Origin: Pseudomonas vancouverensis | GTDB taxonomy: Bacteria > Pseudomonadota > Gammaproteobacteria > Pseudomonadales > Pseudomonadaceae | Reading direction: 5' to 3' | Assembly (NCBI RefSeq): GCF_004348895.1 | Contig: NZ_RRZK01000020.1 | Location: 62,001-126,000 of the forward strand | DNA length: 64,000 nt | Shown here: one piece after another, positions 27,655 through 36,847 of the stretch | How the letters are laid out: each line of letters opens with the position of its first letter | How positions within the stretch are numbered: position 1 is the stretch's first letter | The notes under the pieces: generated by a model | Seen by the model: the letters and a program-made list of their open reading frames with translations, nothing else | Database searches by the model: none | What the model was told of the DNA's origin: nothing | Made by a program: the position numbers and the translations under genes

Positions 27655-29145
27655 ATGAGCAACGTTGAAATCCTGCCCCAGGTGTCTGCCTTTATCGAAC
27701 GCCGTCACGGCTGCTTCATCGACGGTCAGTGGGTGTTCGCCGAAGGCGAGAGCATTGCCGTGGTCAACCCGGCGACCGGCCAGACCCTGTGCGAAACCAT
27801 GGACGCACCCCTGGAAATCGTCGAGCAAGCCGTGCAGTCCTCGCACAAGGCCTTCAAGTCCGGCGTGTGGTCGAAACTGCGTCCGGCCGACCGTGAACGC
27901 ATCCTGCTGAACTTCACCCGCCTGGTGGAAGAGCACGCTGAAGAGCTGGCACAGCTGGAAACCCTGAGCCAGGGCAAGTCGATCAACATGGCCCGCGCGC
28001 TGGACCTCAATGCCACCGTGGAATTCATGCGCTACATGTCCGGCTGGGCGACCAAGATCGAAGGCCAGACTTTCGACGTGTCGATCCCGCTGCCGCCGGG
28101 CGCCAAGTTCACCGCGTTCACCAAGCGCGAGCCGGTGGGTGTGGTCGTCGGTATCGTGCCGTGGAACTTCCCGCTGCTGATCGCCGCCTGGAAACTGATG
28201 CCGGCGCTGGCCACCGGTTGCACCGTGATCATCAAACCGGCAATGGAAACCCCGCTGACCGCCATGCGCCTGGCTGAGCTGGCGCTGGAAGCCGGTATTC
28301 CGGCGGGCGTGTTCAACGTCGTTACAGGTGGCGGTGCCTCGGTGGGTGGCGTGCTGACTTCGCACCCGTTGGTGAGCAAGGTGTCGTTCACTGGCTCCAC
28401 CGCAGTCGGCAAGAGCGTCGGCGTGGCGTGCATGACCAACATGACGCGCTTCTCCCTGGAACTGGGTGGCAAGAACCCGATGATCGTGCTCGCCGATGCC
28501 GACATCGAAAAAGCCGTACAGGGCGCGATCCTTGGTGGTCTGCTCAACAACGGCCAGGTCTGCGCTGCGGCTTCGCGCTTCTACGTGCACCGCTCGATCC
28601 ACGACAAGTTTGTCGAGGCGCTGGCCGCTGCCGTGTCGTCGATGCCGATTGGCGATGGCATGAACTGCGAGGCGGCGATCAACCCACTGGTGTCGCGCAA
28701 GCAGCAGCAAAGCGTGCTCAAGCACATCGAACTGGCCCGCCAGGAAGGTGCCCGCGTGGTGACCGGAGGCGAGTTGCTGCAAGGTGATGGCTTCTTCGTG
28801 CAACCGACCATTCTGGCGGACATCGACCACAGCATGGCCGTGGCCCGCGAAGAAGTGTTCGGCCCGGTACTGGGCGTGATGCCGTTCGACGACGAAGACG
28901 CCGTGATCGAACTGGCCAACGACAACCGCTACGGCCTGGCTGCCAGCCTGTGGACCAACGATTTGAGCAAGGCGATGAACCTGGTACCGCGCATCGAAGC
29001 CGGCACCGTGTGGGTCAACGCTCACGTACTGCTCGACCCGGCGATGCCGTTCGGTGGCGTCAAACAATCGGGCATGGGCCGCGAGTTCGGCCGTGCGGTG
29101 ATCGAGGCTTACACCGAGCTCAAGTCGGTGTGCATCGCCCATTGA
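27655..29145 (+). CDS. feaB: Phenylacetaldehyde dehydrogenase (aldehyde dehydrogenase family)
   Basis: A 496-residue NAD-dependent aldehyde dehydrogenase. Catalytic C303 is in NNGQVCAAASRFYV, the general base E269 in FSLELGGKNPM, and the oxyanion N171 in GIVPWNFPL. NAD binding is at VIIKPAMETPL and FTGSTAVGKSV. The full length and the VSIPLPPGAKFTAFTKREPVG stretch fit the FeaB/PeaE branch, which oxidises phenylacetaldehyde to phenylacetate. FeaR upstream supports this over other ALDH substrates. GGTGA lies 4 bases before the ATG. A REPIN follows the gene. Confidence 0.9.
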   Translation: MSNVEILPQVSAFIERRHGCFIDGQWVFAEGESIAVVNPATGQTLCETMDAPLEIVEQAVQSSHKAFKSGVWSKLRPADRERILLNFTRLVEEHAEELAQLETLSQGKSINMARALDLNATVEFMRYMSGWATKIEGQTFDVSIPLPPGAKFTAFTKREPVGVVVGIVPWNFPLLIAAWKLMPALATGCTVIIKPAMETPLTAMRLAELALEAGIPAGVFNVVTGGGASVGGVLTSHPLVSKVSFTGSTAVGKSVGVACMTNMTRFSLELGGKNPMIVLADADIEKAVQGAILGGLLNNGQVCAAASRFYVHRSIHDKFVEALAAAVSSMPIGDGMNCEAAINPLVSRKQQQSVLKHIELARQEGARVVTGGELLQGDGFFVQPTILADIDHSMAVAREEVFGPVLGVMPFDDEDAVIELANDNRYGLAASLWTNDLSKAMNLVPRIEAGTVWVNAHVLLDPAMPFGGVKQSGMGREFGRAVIEAYTELKSVCIAH

Positions 29146-29157
29146 TCAATGATTGAC

Positions 29158-29272
29158 CTGTGGGAGCGAGCTTGCTCGCGATGGACTCCAATACAACGCG
29201 GGCTTTCAGACATCCCTCGTTATCGTTGGCGACCATCGTCGGAACGCCGCCCGGAGCAAGCTCGCTCCCACA
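29158..29272. repeat. REPIN, near-copy of the element at 8841-8953
   Basis: The arms GTGGGAGCGAGCTTGCTCGC and GGAGCAAGCTCGCTCCCAC are inverted. Inner blocks ATGGACTCC, CAACGCG, CGTTATCGTT and CGACCATCGTCGGAACGCCGCCC are shared with the REPIN at 8841. It separates feaB from the convergent mechanosensitive channel gene. Confidence 0.87.
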
Positions 29273-29282
29273 TTGTTTTGTG

Positions 29283-31676
29283 TCATGGAGTGGTGGGCGA
29301 TTTCGCCAGTTCAATCCCGGCGGCACCCAGCCGCTTGAGAATCTCGAACAACAGCTCGCTCTTGATCGCCCCGACCGTGCGCGGGCTGGCGACGTAGCCG
29401 GTGATGGTCAGCGTGATGCCTTCCGGTTTCAACTGACTGAAGCGCACGTAGGGTGCCGGTTTCTCCAGTATGCCTTCATGCACCGTGTAGGCCTCCAGCA
29501 GCAGGTTCTGCACCTGCTCCGGATCGATGTCCAGCGGCAACAACAATTCGAGTGTGACCACGCCCTGGGCACTGCCGCCAAGGGTGACGTTGCGCAGGTT
29601 CTGTGAGATCAGGTGCGAGTTCGGCACGATCATGATCGAGCGGTCGGACAGTTGTATTTCCGTGGCTCGTACGTTGATGCGGCGGATATCGCCCTCGACT
29701 CCGCTGATGCTGATCAGGTCGCCAACCTTGACCGGGCGTTCGGTCAGCAGGATCAGGCCGGAAATGAAGTTCTTCACGATCTCCTGCAAGCCAAAGCCGA
29801 TACCCACCGACAGGGCGCTGACGATCCACGCCAGGTTGGTCCACTTGATCCCCAGCGAAGACAGCGTCAGCAGCACCACCGCGGCGTAACCGAGGTTGGC
29901 GAACAGTGTGCTGAGGGAGGCACACATGCCCGGGTCCATTTCGGTTTTCGGCAGGAACTCGTTGTCCAGCCAGCGGCGAAAGGTGCGGATCAGGTAGATG
30001 CCGATCACCAGCGCGAGCAAGGCATGCATCAGGTTGTCGGGGACGATGTTGAATTTGCGCAGGCCCTCACCGCCGAGGATGTTCAGGGTGTTGGTGACCA
30101 GTTGGCTCAGGGTCGTGCCCACGCCACCGACAAACAGGGCAATCACCGCGATCAGGATCAGTGCGGCGCGACCACCACCGGACAGCACGGTGCAGATCTG
30201 TTCCAGACGCGGGTTACTGATCCCCAGCATCTGCTTGAAGCCCTTGCCGGGCGGGCTCTTTGGCGAAAACACGTAGTCGCAGGTGTCGACGTGCAACTGC
30301 GTGAGCAGATAGAAACCGGAGAAAATGATGAAGATCCACACCAGTTCATAGGTGATGAATCGGGCCATGGTCACGTACCCCGTGAGCAGGGCGAGCATGG
30401 ACACCACCAACGCCCCGGCGACAAAGGCGTAGATCAACCCGGTCAGGGTGCCGGCGCTTTGCGGTAGATCACCGGCGATCGCCATGGCCCGGCGGACCTT
30501 GGTCACCCGCAACAGCAACGAGCCCAGTATCAGGGTGACTGCCAGTGCCACGATGCCCCGTCCAAACATCACCACGCCGGCGCTCATGCCGGTGACATTG
30601 CTCATCTGCACCAGCGTCACCAGCACCAGCAACACGCCGGCCAGCCAGATGGGGTAGGGCGCCATGGCCAGCGCCACCGGGTCGGAGATATCCGGCAGGC
30701 GCCACGAAGGGTGTTTGATCGACAGCAGCGCCCGACTCAGGCCGGTGATCAAGACGCAGGTGTAGGCCAGTTTCTCCAGATACTGCGCCAGGTCCGCCAC
30801 CAGCGGCGTATAGGGTATCTGCCGGGTGCCGACGTAATGCAGCAGCTGTATCGCGATACTGGCCGACAGCACCGTCGCCAGGACCGACGCCAGTGCCAGG
30901 GCGCTTCGGCGCAAGCGACCTTCGGGCATGCGATGAATGCACAACCAGGCCAGCCCGCGTCCAGCCCAGCGTCGCCCGACTGTCCAGACCGCCAGGGCGA
31001 GTAACAGCAAGATGACCGTGAACAAGCGCTGACCCGGTTGCCAGGCGAGTTGGTGGGTCACTTCGAGCTGCTGGAGCAGGGCGGCAAAACGCTGATAATC
31101 GTCTGATGGCAGGTCGAACAACGGCGACCAAAATTCGGGATTGAGGATGCTGCGGGTCTGCTGGGTGACCTCGGCTTCCAGCAGGCTGCGACGAATCCCG
31201 GCAATCTGGGTGATCAGATCGGCAGCACTTTGCTTCAACACCGCCAGGGTTTTCAGGTAACCGTCGACCTTGTCCTTCTGCTCGCTGAGTGCTGCCCGTT
31301 GTGTCGAAATGGCCGAGCTCACCAGCGGGTTTTCGTCCAGTGGAACCGGCCCCAGCACGTTGAGCTGTGCTTGCAGTTGCGCCTGGGCCGGTAGTATCGA
31401 GGCGGTCAGGCGGTCGACGTCCTGGATCAGCGTCTGAGCCAGATCTTGCGCGCCCTCCAGCTGCGTGTAGTTGCTGGCCAGGGACACCTGTTGCTTGAGG
31501 TTGTTGAGCTGGTCTTGCAGCGTCAGTAAATCGTTCGCAGTCACGCCGATGTTGGTGGTGGCGGGTTGCGGGGAGATGTCGTCAGACATGATGGCTGCCC
31601 AAGCCCATCCGCCTTGGGCCATCAGGCACAGGAGTACGACGAAGACCACTGACTTCAATGCTTTGCCCATTGGCAT
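29283..31676 (-). CDS. Large MscS-family mechanosensitive channel with DUF3772-type periplasmic domain
   Basis: A 797-residue protein. A signal peptide (about 1-28) is followed by a coiled-coil-rich periplasmic region (about 40-210, LLTLQDQLNNLKQQVSL and similar). About ten transmembrane helices come next, and the MscS core starts near 590. The pore helix and first beta domain are readable: NLAWIVSALSVGIGFGLQEIVKNFISGLILLTERPVKVGDLI, then RIN...TEIQLSDRSIMIVPNSHLISQN. The length and layout match the long MscS proteins with an N-terminal DUF3772 domain. It probably relieves turgor during osmotic downshock. AAAGGG lies upstream of the ATG. Confidence 0.92.
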   Translation of the reverse strand: MPMGKALKSVVFVVLLCLMAQGGWAWAAIMSDDISPQPATTNIGVTANDLLTLQDQLNNLKQQVSLASNYTQLEGAQDLAQTLIQDVDRLTASILPAQAQLQAQLNVLGPVPLDENPLVSSAISTQRAALSEQKDKVDGYLKTLAVLKQSAADLITQIAGIRRSLLEAEVTQQTRSILNPEFWSPLFDLPSDDYQRFAALLQQLEVTHQLAWQPGQRLFTVILLLLALAVWTVGRRWAGRGLAWLCIHRMPEGRLRRSALALASVLATVLSASIAIQLLHYVGTRQIPYTPLVADLAQYLEKLAYTCVLITGLSRALLSIKHPSWRLPDISDPVALAMAPYPIWLAGVLLVLVTLVQMSNVTGMSAGVVMFGRGIVALAVTLILGSLLLRVTKVRRAMAIAGDLPQSAGTLTGLIYAFVAGALVVSMLALLTGYVTMARFITYELVWIFIIFSGFYLLTQLHVDTCDYVFSPKSPPGKGFKQMLGISNPRLEQICTVLSGGGRAALILIAVIALFVGGVGTTLSQLVTNTLNILGGEGLRKFNIVPDNLMHALLALVIGIYLIRTFRRWLDNEFLPKTEMDPGMCASLSTLFANLGYAAVVLLTLSSLGIKWTNLAWIVSALSVGIGFGLQEIVKNFISGLILLTERPVKVGDLISISGVEGDIRRINVRATEIQLSDRSIMIVPNSHLISQNLRNVTLGGSAQGVVTLELLLPLDIDPEQVQNLLLEAYTVHEGILEKPAPYVRFSQLKPEGITLTITGYVASPRTVGAIKSELLFEILKRLGAAGIELAKSPTTP

Positions 31677-31764
31677 CCCGACCCTTTAGTCACTCAGGCT
31701 ATGAGGTTAGGCCATGATGGGCGCCGCCGAGCGTTGTTTGGTCGGATCTGTGTGGGGCGATGCA

Positions 31765-33195
31765 TCACTCATGCTGCTGCCGTGCCGGGAAGAACAGCTC
31801 GAAGCTGGTGATGCCGTCGGCACTCCTGACCTTATAGGCACCGTTGTGCAGTTGCATGATGGTCGCGACGATCGACAAGCCCAGGCCATTGGACTGACTG
31901 GAGCGTTCGCGGGATTCGTCGACCCGGTAGAAGCGCTCGAACAGTTTCGGCAAATGCTCGGCGGCAATGGTCGGGCCGTGATTGCGCACCTGTACGCGGA
32001 TGCCATCGGCCGTCGGCTTGGCGCGAATCACCAGCTCGGACTGTGGCGCGCCGTATTTGATGGCGTTTGCGCACAGATTGGCCAGGGCCCGACGCAGCAA
32101 CATTGGCTCGGCCCAGATCAGGCCGCTGCCCTGGGCGTTGATGCAGATACCGACATCGGTGGCCGGGCCTTCGAAGTAATCGGCCATGCGTTGCATTTCA
32201 TCGGCGGCATCCAGTTCCTGGCGCTGGCGCAGGGCGCTGCGCGGATCGGTACGGGCCAGGAAGAGCATGTTGTCGAGCATGCGCGCCAGGCGTTCGAGTT
32301 CTTCGACGTTGGACGCCAGCAGTTGTTGGTAGGCGTCGATGCTGCGGTTCTGCTGCAGCGCCACCTGGGTTTCGCCGAGCAGGTTGTTGATCGGCGTGCG
32401 CAGTTCGTGGGCCATGTCGGTCGACACCTGACCCAGTTGTACAAAACCCTTGTCGAGGCGATCGAGCATGGCGTTGAAACCGTCGATCATCGGCAGTAAT
32501 TCAAGCGGTGCGCCCTGGCTGTCGAGGCGTTCATTGAGGTTGCCGACATCGATGTTCTGCGTGTGCCGCGCCAGACGCCGCACCGGCAGCAGGCCACGAT
32601 GCACCAGCACATATCCGGACAGGGAGAGCAGAATCGCCGCGACACTGGCGAATAGATACACGTTGAGGCGGTAATCGGCGAGTACCGCGGTGCGCTCGGT
32701 CATCAGGCGCCCGGTGACCACTTGCAGGCTGCCCAGGTCGCCGGAGTCGATGGTGGCCGCCAACGCGGAAAACGGCACGCCGTTGATGCTCGGCAAATGC
32801 TGCACGTCGGCCAGGGTCAGGCGGTGATCCATGGCCACCGGGGTCAACTCCGGCGTCGGCAGGTTGCCCGGGTTGACCACCAGAATCGGCGGTTTGCCGG
32901 GGGTGCCGATGGTCAGCAGTGCCTCGTGGTTGCCCATCATGTTCTGGAACAGCGCTGGCTTGGCGCGGATCAGGTCGAGGGTGTTGCTGTCGTTGAGAAA
33001 GGTGCGCAACTGGTCGATGCGGCTGATCAGGCCGATGTCGTCACGGCGGATCAGTTCGCGCTCCAGGTCGCGGTACAGCGCCACGCCGAGCAAGGCCAGC
33101 GAGACAAACGCCAGCAGGGCAAACACCAGCGCCAGGCGCAGGGTCAGCGAGTGGCTGAGGCGGGAAGCGGATTTCAGCGGCGTCATCGCATTCAT
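31765..33195 (-). CDS. copS: Heavy-metal sensor histidine kinase (CopS/CusS-like)
   Basis: A two-TM sensor kinase of about 476 residues. TM1 (about 18-40) is followed by a periplasmic metal-sensor domain, TM2 (LFASVAAILLSLSGYVLVHRGL), HAMP, and a dimerisation helix with the phospho-accepting His in STDMAHELRTPINNLLGET. The ATPase lobe has N box NLCANAIKYG and F/G boxes SNGLGLSIVATIM. The LxxxTDMAHELRTPINNL form is typical of the CusS/CopS group. The frame can start at a TTG at 33207 overlapping the copR stop, or at ATG 33195 or 33186; no clear ribosome site decides. It is co-transcribed with copR. Confidence 0.9.
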   Translation of the reverse strand: MNAMTPLKSASRLSHSLTLRLALVFALLAFVSLALLGVALYRDLERELIRRDDIGLISRIDQLRTFLNDSNTLDLIRAKPALFQNMMGNHEALLTIGTPGKPPILVVNPGNLPTPELTPVAMDHRLTLADVQHLPSINGVPFSALAATIDSGDLGSLQVVTGRLMTERTAVLADYRLNVYLFASVAAILLSLSGYVLVHRGLLPVRRLARHTQNIDVGNLNERLDSQGAPLELLPMIDGFNAMLDRLDKGFVQLGQVSTDMAHELRTPINNLLGETQVALQQNRSIDAYQQLLASNVEELERLARMLDNMLFLARTDPRSALRQRQELDAADEMQRMADYFEGPATDVGICINAQGSGLIWAEPMLLRRALANLCANAIKYGAPQSELVIRAKPTADGIRVQVRNHGPTIAAEHLPKLFERFYRVDESRERSSQSNGLGLSIVATIMQLHNGAYKVRSADGITSFELFFPARQQHE

Positions 33196-33203
33196 GTGGG
33201 CAG

Positions 33204-33875
33204 TCAAGGTTGGGTATCGAAGCGGTAACCGATACCGCGCACGCTGTGAATCAGTTTGAGTGGGAACGGGTCGTCGATCTTCATGCGCAGGCGCCGCACC
33301 GCGACATCGACGACGTTGGTGTCGCTGTCGAAATTCATGTCCCAGACCCGCGAGGCGATCATCGAGCGCGACAGCACCTCGCCCTGATGCGTGGCGAACA
33401 GGTGCAGCAGGGCGAATTCTTTATTGGTCAGAGTGATGCGGTTACCGGCGCGGCTGACGCGGCGCTTGAGCACGTCGATCTGCAGGTCGTCGACGTGCAG
33501 GTGTTCCTCTTCCCGGGTGGGGCCACGGCGGGTGAGGGTGCGCAAGCGGGCGACCAGTTCGGCAAAGGAAAAGGGCTTGATCAGGTAATCGTCGGCGCCC
33601 AGTTCCAGGCCTTTGACGCGGTCGGCGATGTCATCCCGGGCCGTGAGGAACAGCACCGGCGTGTCGGCCTCCTTGCGCAAGCGGCGCAGGACTTCCCAGC
33701 CATCCATTTTCGGCATCATGACGTCGAGTACGATCACGTCGAAGTCGTGTTCCAGGGCCAGGTGCAAGCCATCGATGCCGTCGCGGGCGAGGTTCACGGT
33801 GTAGCCCAGTTCCTGCAAGCCGTTGAGTAGGTAGTTGCCGGCCTTGGGTTCATCTTCGACGACGAGAATGTTCAT
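33204..33875 (-). CDS. copR: OmpR-family response regulator (CopR/CusR-like)
   Basis: A 223-residue protein. The receiver domain has acidic residues near 8-9, phospho-acceptor D51 in [17 protein letters not shown] and K in FLTARD...[13 protein letters not shown]. The C-terminal winged helix (about 130-220) ends in [18 protein letters not shown] and [11 protein letters not shown]. This is the CopR/CusR/PcoR metal-responsive group. Downstream is its cognate kinase, and upstream is a DUF2790 gene with a candidate CopR box. The copCD genes 20 kb away could be targets, but I see no matching box there. Confidence 0.92.
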   Translation of the reverse strand: MNILVVEDEPKAGNYLLNGLQELGYTVNLARDGIDGLHLALEHDFDVIVLDVMMPKMDGWEVLRRLRKEADTPVLFLTARDDIADRVKGLELGADDYLIKPFSFAELVARLRTLTRRGPTREEEHLHVDDLQIDVLKRRVSRAGNRITLTNKEFALLHLFATHQGEVLSRSMIASRVWDMNFDSDTNVVDVAVRRLRMKIDDPFPLKLIHSVRGIGYRFDTQP

Positions 33876-33959
33876 GGAGTGGTGCCTGGATCGGTCGGGC
33901 TACGGGGACAAATCAATGGCGCTAGTGTAGCCCGATCCACGACGAATACCGGCACCGGC

Positions 33960-34217
33960 TCAGTTCTCGCCCAGGCAACTGGTGCCTTCGACCTGGTAGT
34001 CCAGTTCGTGCTGGCGACCCTGGTGATCGATGTATTTGAACTGTGCCGGCACCACACCGCATTGCCCGGTGAGATCGGTCATGGACACGACTTTGGCGAC
34101 GTCCACGGGAACGTAGAAGCCGTCCTTGTCGTGGATGACCGAGGTGTTGGCATCGTTGGCGGCAAAGGCTGAACCGGTGGCGAGCAGGGCGGCAAATCCA
34201 AGCATGAACAGTTTCAT
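33960..34217 (-). CDS. Small secreted DUF2790 protein
   Basis: An 85-residue protein with a Sec signal peptide (MKLFMLGFAALLATGSAFA) and one DUF2790 domain: VHD-type core FYVPVDVAKVVSMTD, then CGVVPAQFKYIDHQGRQHELDYQVEG. Two cysteines in the mature part (CGVVP and TSCLG) could form a disulfide. DUF2790 proteins are abundant in Pseudomonas, often near copRS and induced by copper; their molecular role is unknown. A perfect ATTACA-N4-TGTAAT dyad lies 92 bases upstream. It is probably the first gene of a unit with copRS. Confidence 0.85.
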   Translation of the reverse strand: MKLFMLGFAALLATGSAFAANDANTSVIHDKDGFYVPVDVAKVVSMTDLTGQCGVVPAQFKYIDHQGRQHELDYQVEGTSCLGEN

Positions 34218-34308
34218 GTCGAGTCTCTCTCTTCAGGTGGCTGCCGGTCGATTGCCTGACAGTGAGCTCAGGCTAACGGGTGGATCCGGACAGCCGACCA
34301 ACAACTCG

Positions 34309-34324
34309 ATTACAAAGCTGTAAT
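34309..34324. promoter_or_regulatory. Candidate CopR box upstream of the DUF2790 gene
   Basis: ATTACA-AAGC-TGTAAT is a perfect 6-base inverted repeat. It fits the reported Pseudomonas CopR-type pattern TGACA-N5-GTAAT with one mismatch (TTACA). Its place upstream of the DUF2790 gene and copRS supports copper autoregulation. The site is read from sequence; the binding is inferred. Confidence 0.6.
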
Positions 34325-34350
34325 GAAAGCACGCAGGACAGCCGATGCCC

Positions 34351-34444
34351 CTGTGGGAGCGAGCTTCCTCGCGATAGCGGTGTGTCAGTTGGCCCATTAG
34401 CTGGCTGTTACTCCGTCATCGCGAGCAAGCTCGCTCCCACAGGG
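34351..34444. repeat. REPIN (paired REP elements)
   Basis: CTGTGGGAGCGAGCTTCCTCGCGAT and ATCGCGAGCAAGCTCGCTCCCACAG are inverted, with a 45-base spacer. It lies between the copper genes and the convergent-side end of a LysR gene. Confidence 0.87.
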
Positions 34445-34453
34445 TTGATGGGG

Positions 34454-35341
34454 TTAGTGCGAGGCCTGCCCTGTGAACCACTGCATCACTGCCGCGCAGG
34501 CCGGGTGCGCGGCGGCGGAGGGTTGCAGGCACAGCGAGTAGATGCCGCGGGTCTTCAACGGTTCGCCAAACGGCACGACCAGCACACCGCGCTCGATCGA
34601 CTCACCGGCCAGCGTCAGGTCGGTCATGGCCACGCCCAGGCCACGGGCGGCGGCGTCGAGGGCCAGTTCGTCGAGGTTGAAGGGAATGTGCCGGTAGTCC
34701 GCCAGCGACTTGCCACCGTGGGCATTCAACCAGTGCCTCCAGTCGTTCTGGTCACTGGAGCGATGCAGCAGGGCAAATCCCGACAGGTCATCCAGCGATG
34801 CCAGTGGTCGTTCTGCGCTGCCCAAACCCGGGGCGCATACCGGCACCAGGGCTTCCTCGAACAGGGTCAGGCAATCCGGCGCAGCGGACGGCTGCGGCAG
34901 ATAGAGGATGTAGGCATCGCTGTCGCTGGCCGGCTCCACCACTTCGGTCGCAACCGTCTCGATCGACAGCGACACGTCCGGGTGATGGCGATAGAACTCG
35001 CTCAGCCTTGGCAGCAACCAGCGTACTGCCAGCGACACGTGCATGCGGATGCGGAACGGGCGCTGTTGCGGGGCCAGCCGGTCTTCAAGGCTGCGCAGTT
35101 GATCGAGGATGGCGCGGGCACTGGCCAGCACCTGTTCGCCCTCCGGGGTCAATTGAATGCTGCGGCTGCTGCGCACGAACAGGGCCACGCCGAAATGGCT
35201 TTCCAGTTGCTGTATCTGCCGGCTCACCGCGCTTTGGGTCAGGCACAGCTTGAGAGCAGCCTGAGTGAAGCTGCCTGATTCAGCCACTTCCACCAAGGCT
35301 TGCAGCCCTTGTAGCGACGGCACATGACGAATCTTGTCCAT
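34454..35341 (-). CDS. LysR-family regulator, GcvA-like
   Basis: A 295-residue protein. The N-terminal helix-turn-helix (about 8-68) has SLQGLQALVEVAESGSFTQAALKLCLTQSAVSRQIQQLE. The C-terminal substrate-binding domain (about 95-290) has VALFVRSSRSIQLTPEGEQVL as linker. It belongs to the GcvA branch. It is divergent from the FAD oxidase/polyamine-binding pair (150 bases) and probably regulates that pair. A ligand cannot be deduced. Confidence 0.9.
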   Translation of the reverse strand: MDKIRHVPSLQGLQALVEVAESGSFTQAALKLCLTQSAVSRQIQQLESHFGVALFVRSSRSIQLTPEGEQVLASARAILDQLRSLEDRLAPQQRPFRIRMHVSLAVRWLLPRLSEFYRHHPDVSLSIETVATEVVEPASDSDAYILYLPQPSAAPDCLTLFEEALVPVCAPGLGSAERPLASLDDLSGFALLHRSSDQNDWRHWLNAHGGKSLADYRHIPFNLDELALDAAARGLGVAMTDLTLAGESIERGVLVVPFGEPLKTRGIYSLCLQPSAAAHPACAAVMQWFTGQASH

Positions 35342-35491
35342 GCGTTTTCGGAATGCCTCGATGAATTAATAACGTTGGATGGTGATGGATTTGCTCATTA
35401 GATTCTAACCATCGCTACCTGCCACGCAAAGCTGTCATGAAAATAGCGCATGCGCGGTGGCCGGTCGCAGAACAACAAGATGAGGTGAGGC

Positions 35492-36793
35492 ATGGAAAAT
35501 ATCTGTGGCTGGATCGCGCAAGCGGGGTGTTCCCCCGTGCGCGATCCGCTCAAGGGCACAAAGCAGGCCGACTGGCTGGTGATCGGTGGCGGTATCACCG
35601 GCCTCAGTGCGGCCCATGCGTTGGCCGACCTGCATCCGCAAGCCCGCATAACAGTGGTCGACCGGCAGCGTGCGGCCCAGGGCGCTTCGGCGCGTAACTC
35701 AGGGTTTGTGGTGGCCCACGAACATCCCGCCACCAGTGAGCTGCTTGGCAGCGGCGGCTTTGCTGGCTATGAAACGGACACGGCCATCGGTCGCGCGGCA
35801 GCCGACGAAGTGCGCAAGCAGATAGCCCGGCTCGGCATCGAGTGCGACTTCAGGGAGTCGGGCTATTTCTTCGCCGTCAGCGACCCGCGCAAGCTCAGCC
35901 AGGTCGAGGCCAAATTGCAGACCTTGCGCGCGGTGGGCGCCAGCGCGGTGTTTTTGCAGGGCGCGGCGTTGGCCGAGAAGCTCGGCACCCGGCACTATCA
36001 AGCCGGCCTCTGGTGCGGTAACGGCAATGCCTTGCTGCAACCGGCCAAATACGTGAAGGGATTGCTCGATGCCTTGCCAGAGAAAGTCACGGTCTACGAA
36101 AACACCGACATTAGCGGGCTGCAACGCCTGAGTGACGGCCGAATAAGTGCCCGCAGCCAGAACGGTTGCATCGAGGCCAGGCATGTCCTGGTCTGTCTGA
36201 ACGCCTTCATCCCCCGCGCCGGCATCGACGACAGCGGCACCTTTGCCATGGAACTGAGCGCCAGCCTCACCCGGCCCCTCAGCGACGCCGAATACCACAG
36301 CCTCGGCGCGCCGGCACCCTGGGGCGTGCTGTCCACGCGCCCGCTGGGCGCCACGGTACGCCTGACCCCGGATCGCCGGGTGATGATCCGCAACACCGCC
36401 GAATATCGCGCCCGGGATTTGTCATTGAGCGAGCTTGCGGATCGCCGTCGCCACCATGTGCTGGGCCTGCAACGGCGCTTTCCGATGCTCGGCGAGCAGG
36501 ACATCGAATACAGCTGGACCGGCCACTTGAGTGCCTCGCGCTCCGGCCAGCCTTATTTCGCCAAGGTCGAGGAGGGCGTGTACGCCGTGGCCGGCTGCAA
36601 CGGCTCGGGCGTCGCCCGGGGCACGTTGTGGGGGCGCTTGCTCGCGGAGCTGGCTTCGGGGCGGAAGTCACCCTTGCTGCACTCGGTCATCGAGCGCGCC
36701 CAACCCGGCTGGCTGCCGCCCAAGCCGCTGCTCGACATCGGTGCCATGCTGCGTATGCGCGTGGAAAGCGTCCGGGCCCGAACCGAAGTCTGA
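35492..36793 (+). CDS. FAD-dependent amine oxidase, DAO / gamma-glutamylputrescine oxidase (PuuB)-like
   Basis: A 433-residue protein of the DAO flavoprotein family. The FAD loop is WLVIGGGITGLSAAHALADL, then TVVDRQRAAQGASARNSGFVV. The C-terminal FAD loop is YAVAGCNGSGVARGTLWGRLLAEL. SYTWTGHLSASRSGQPYF-like sequence near the end fits the PuuB/OrdL group, which oxidises gamma-glutamyl-putrescine or related N-substituted amines. It is 54 bases upstream of a putrescine/spermidine-type binding protein, supporting a polyamine-related substrate. GAGGTGAGG precedes the ATG. No GABA-aldehyde or glutamyl-ligase gene is adjacent. Confidence 0.82.
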   Translation: MENICGWIAQAGCSPVRDPLKGTKQADWLVIGGGITGLSAAHALADLHPQARITVVDRQRAAQGASARNSGFVVAHEHPATSELLGSGGFAGYETDTAIGRAAADEVRKQIARLGIECDFRESGYFFAVSDPRKLSQVEAKLQTLRAVGASAVFLQGAALAEKLGTRHYQAGLWCGNGNALLQPAKYVKGLLDALPEKVTVYENTDISGLQRLSDGRISARSQNGCIEARHVLVCLNAFIPRAGIDDSGTFAMELSASLTRPLSDAEYHSLGAPAPWGVLSTRPLGATVRLTPDRRVMIRNTAEYRARDLSLSELADRRRHHVLGLQRRFPMLGEQDIEYSWTGHLSASRSGQPYFAKVEEGVYAVAGCNGSGVARGTLWGRLLAELASGRKSPLLHSVIERAQPGWLPPKPLLDIGAMLRMRVESVRARTEV

Positions 36794-36847
36794 AAAACCG
36801 AACCTCACGACAAGAACAACAGCACTTCCCATCGAAGGTGATTCAAC

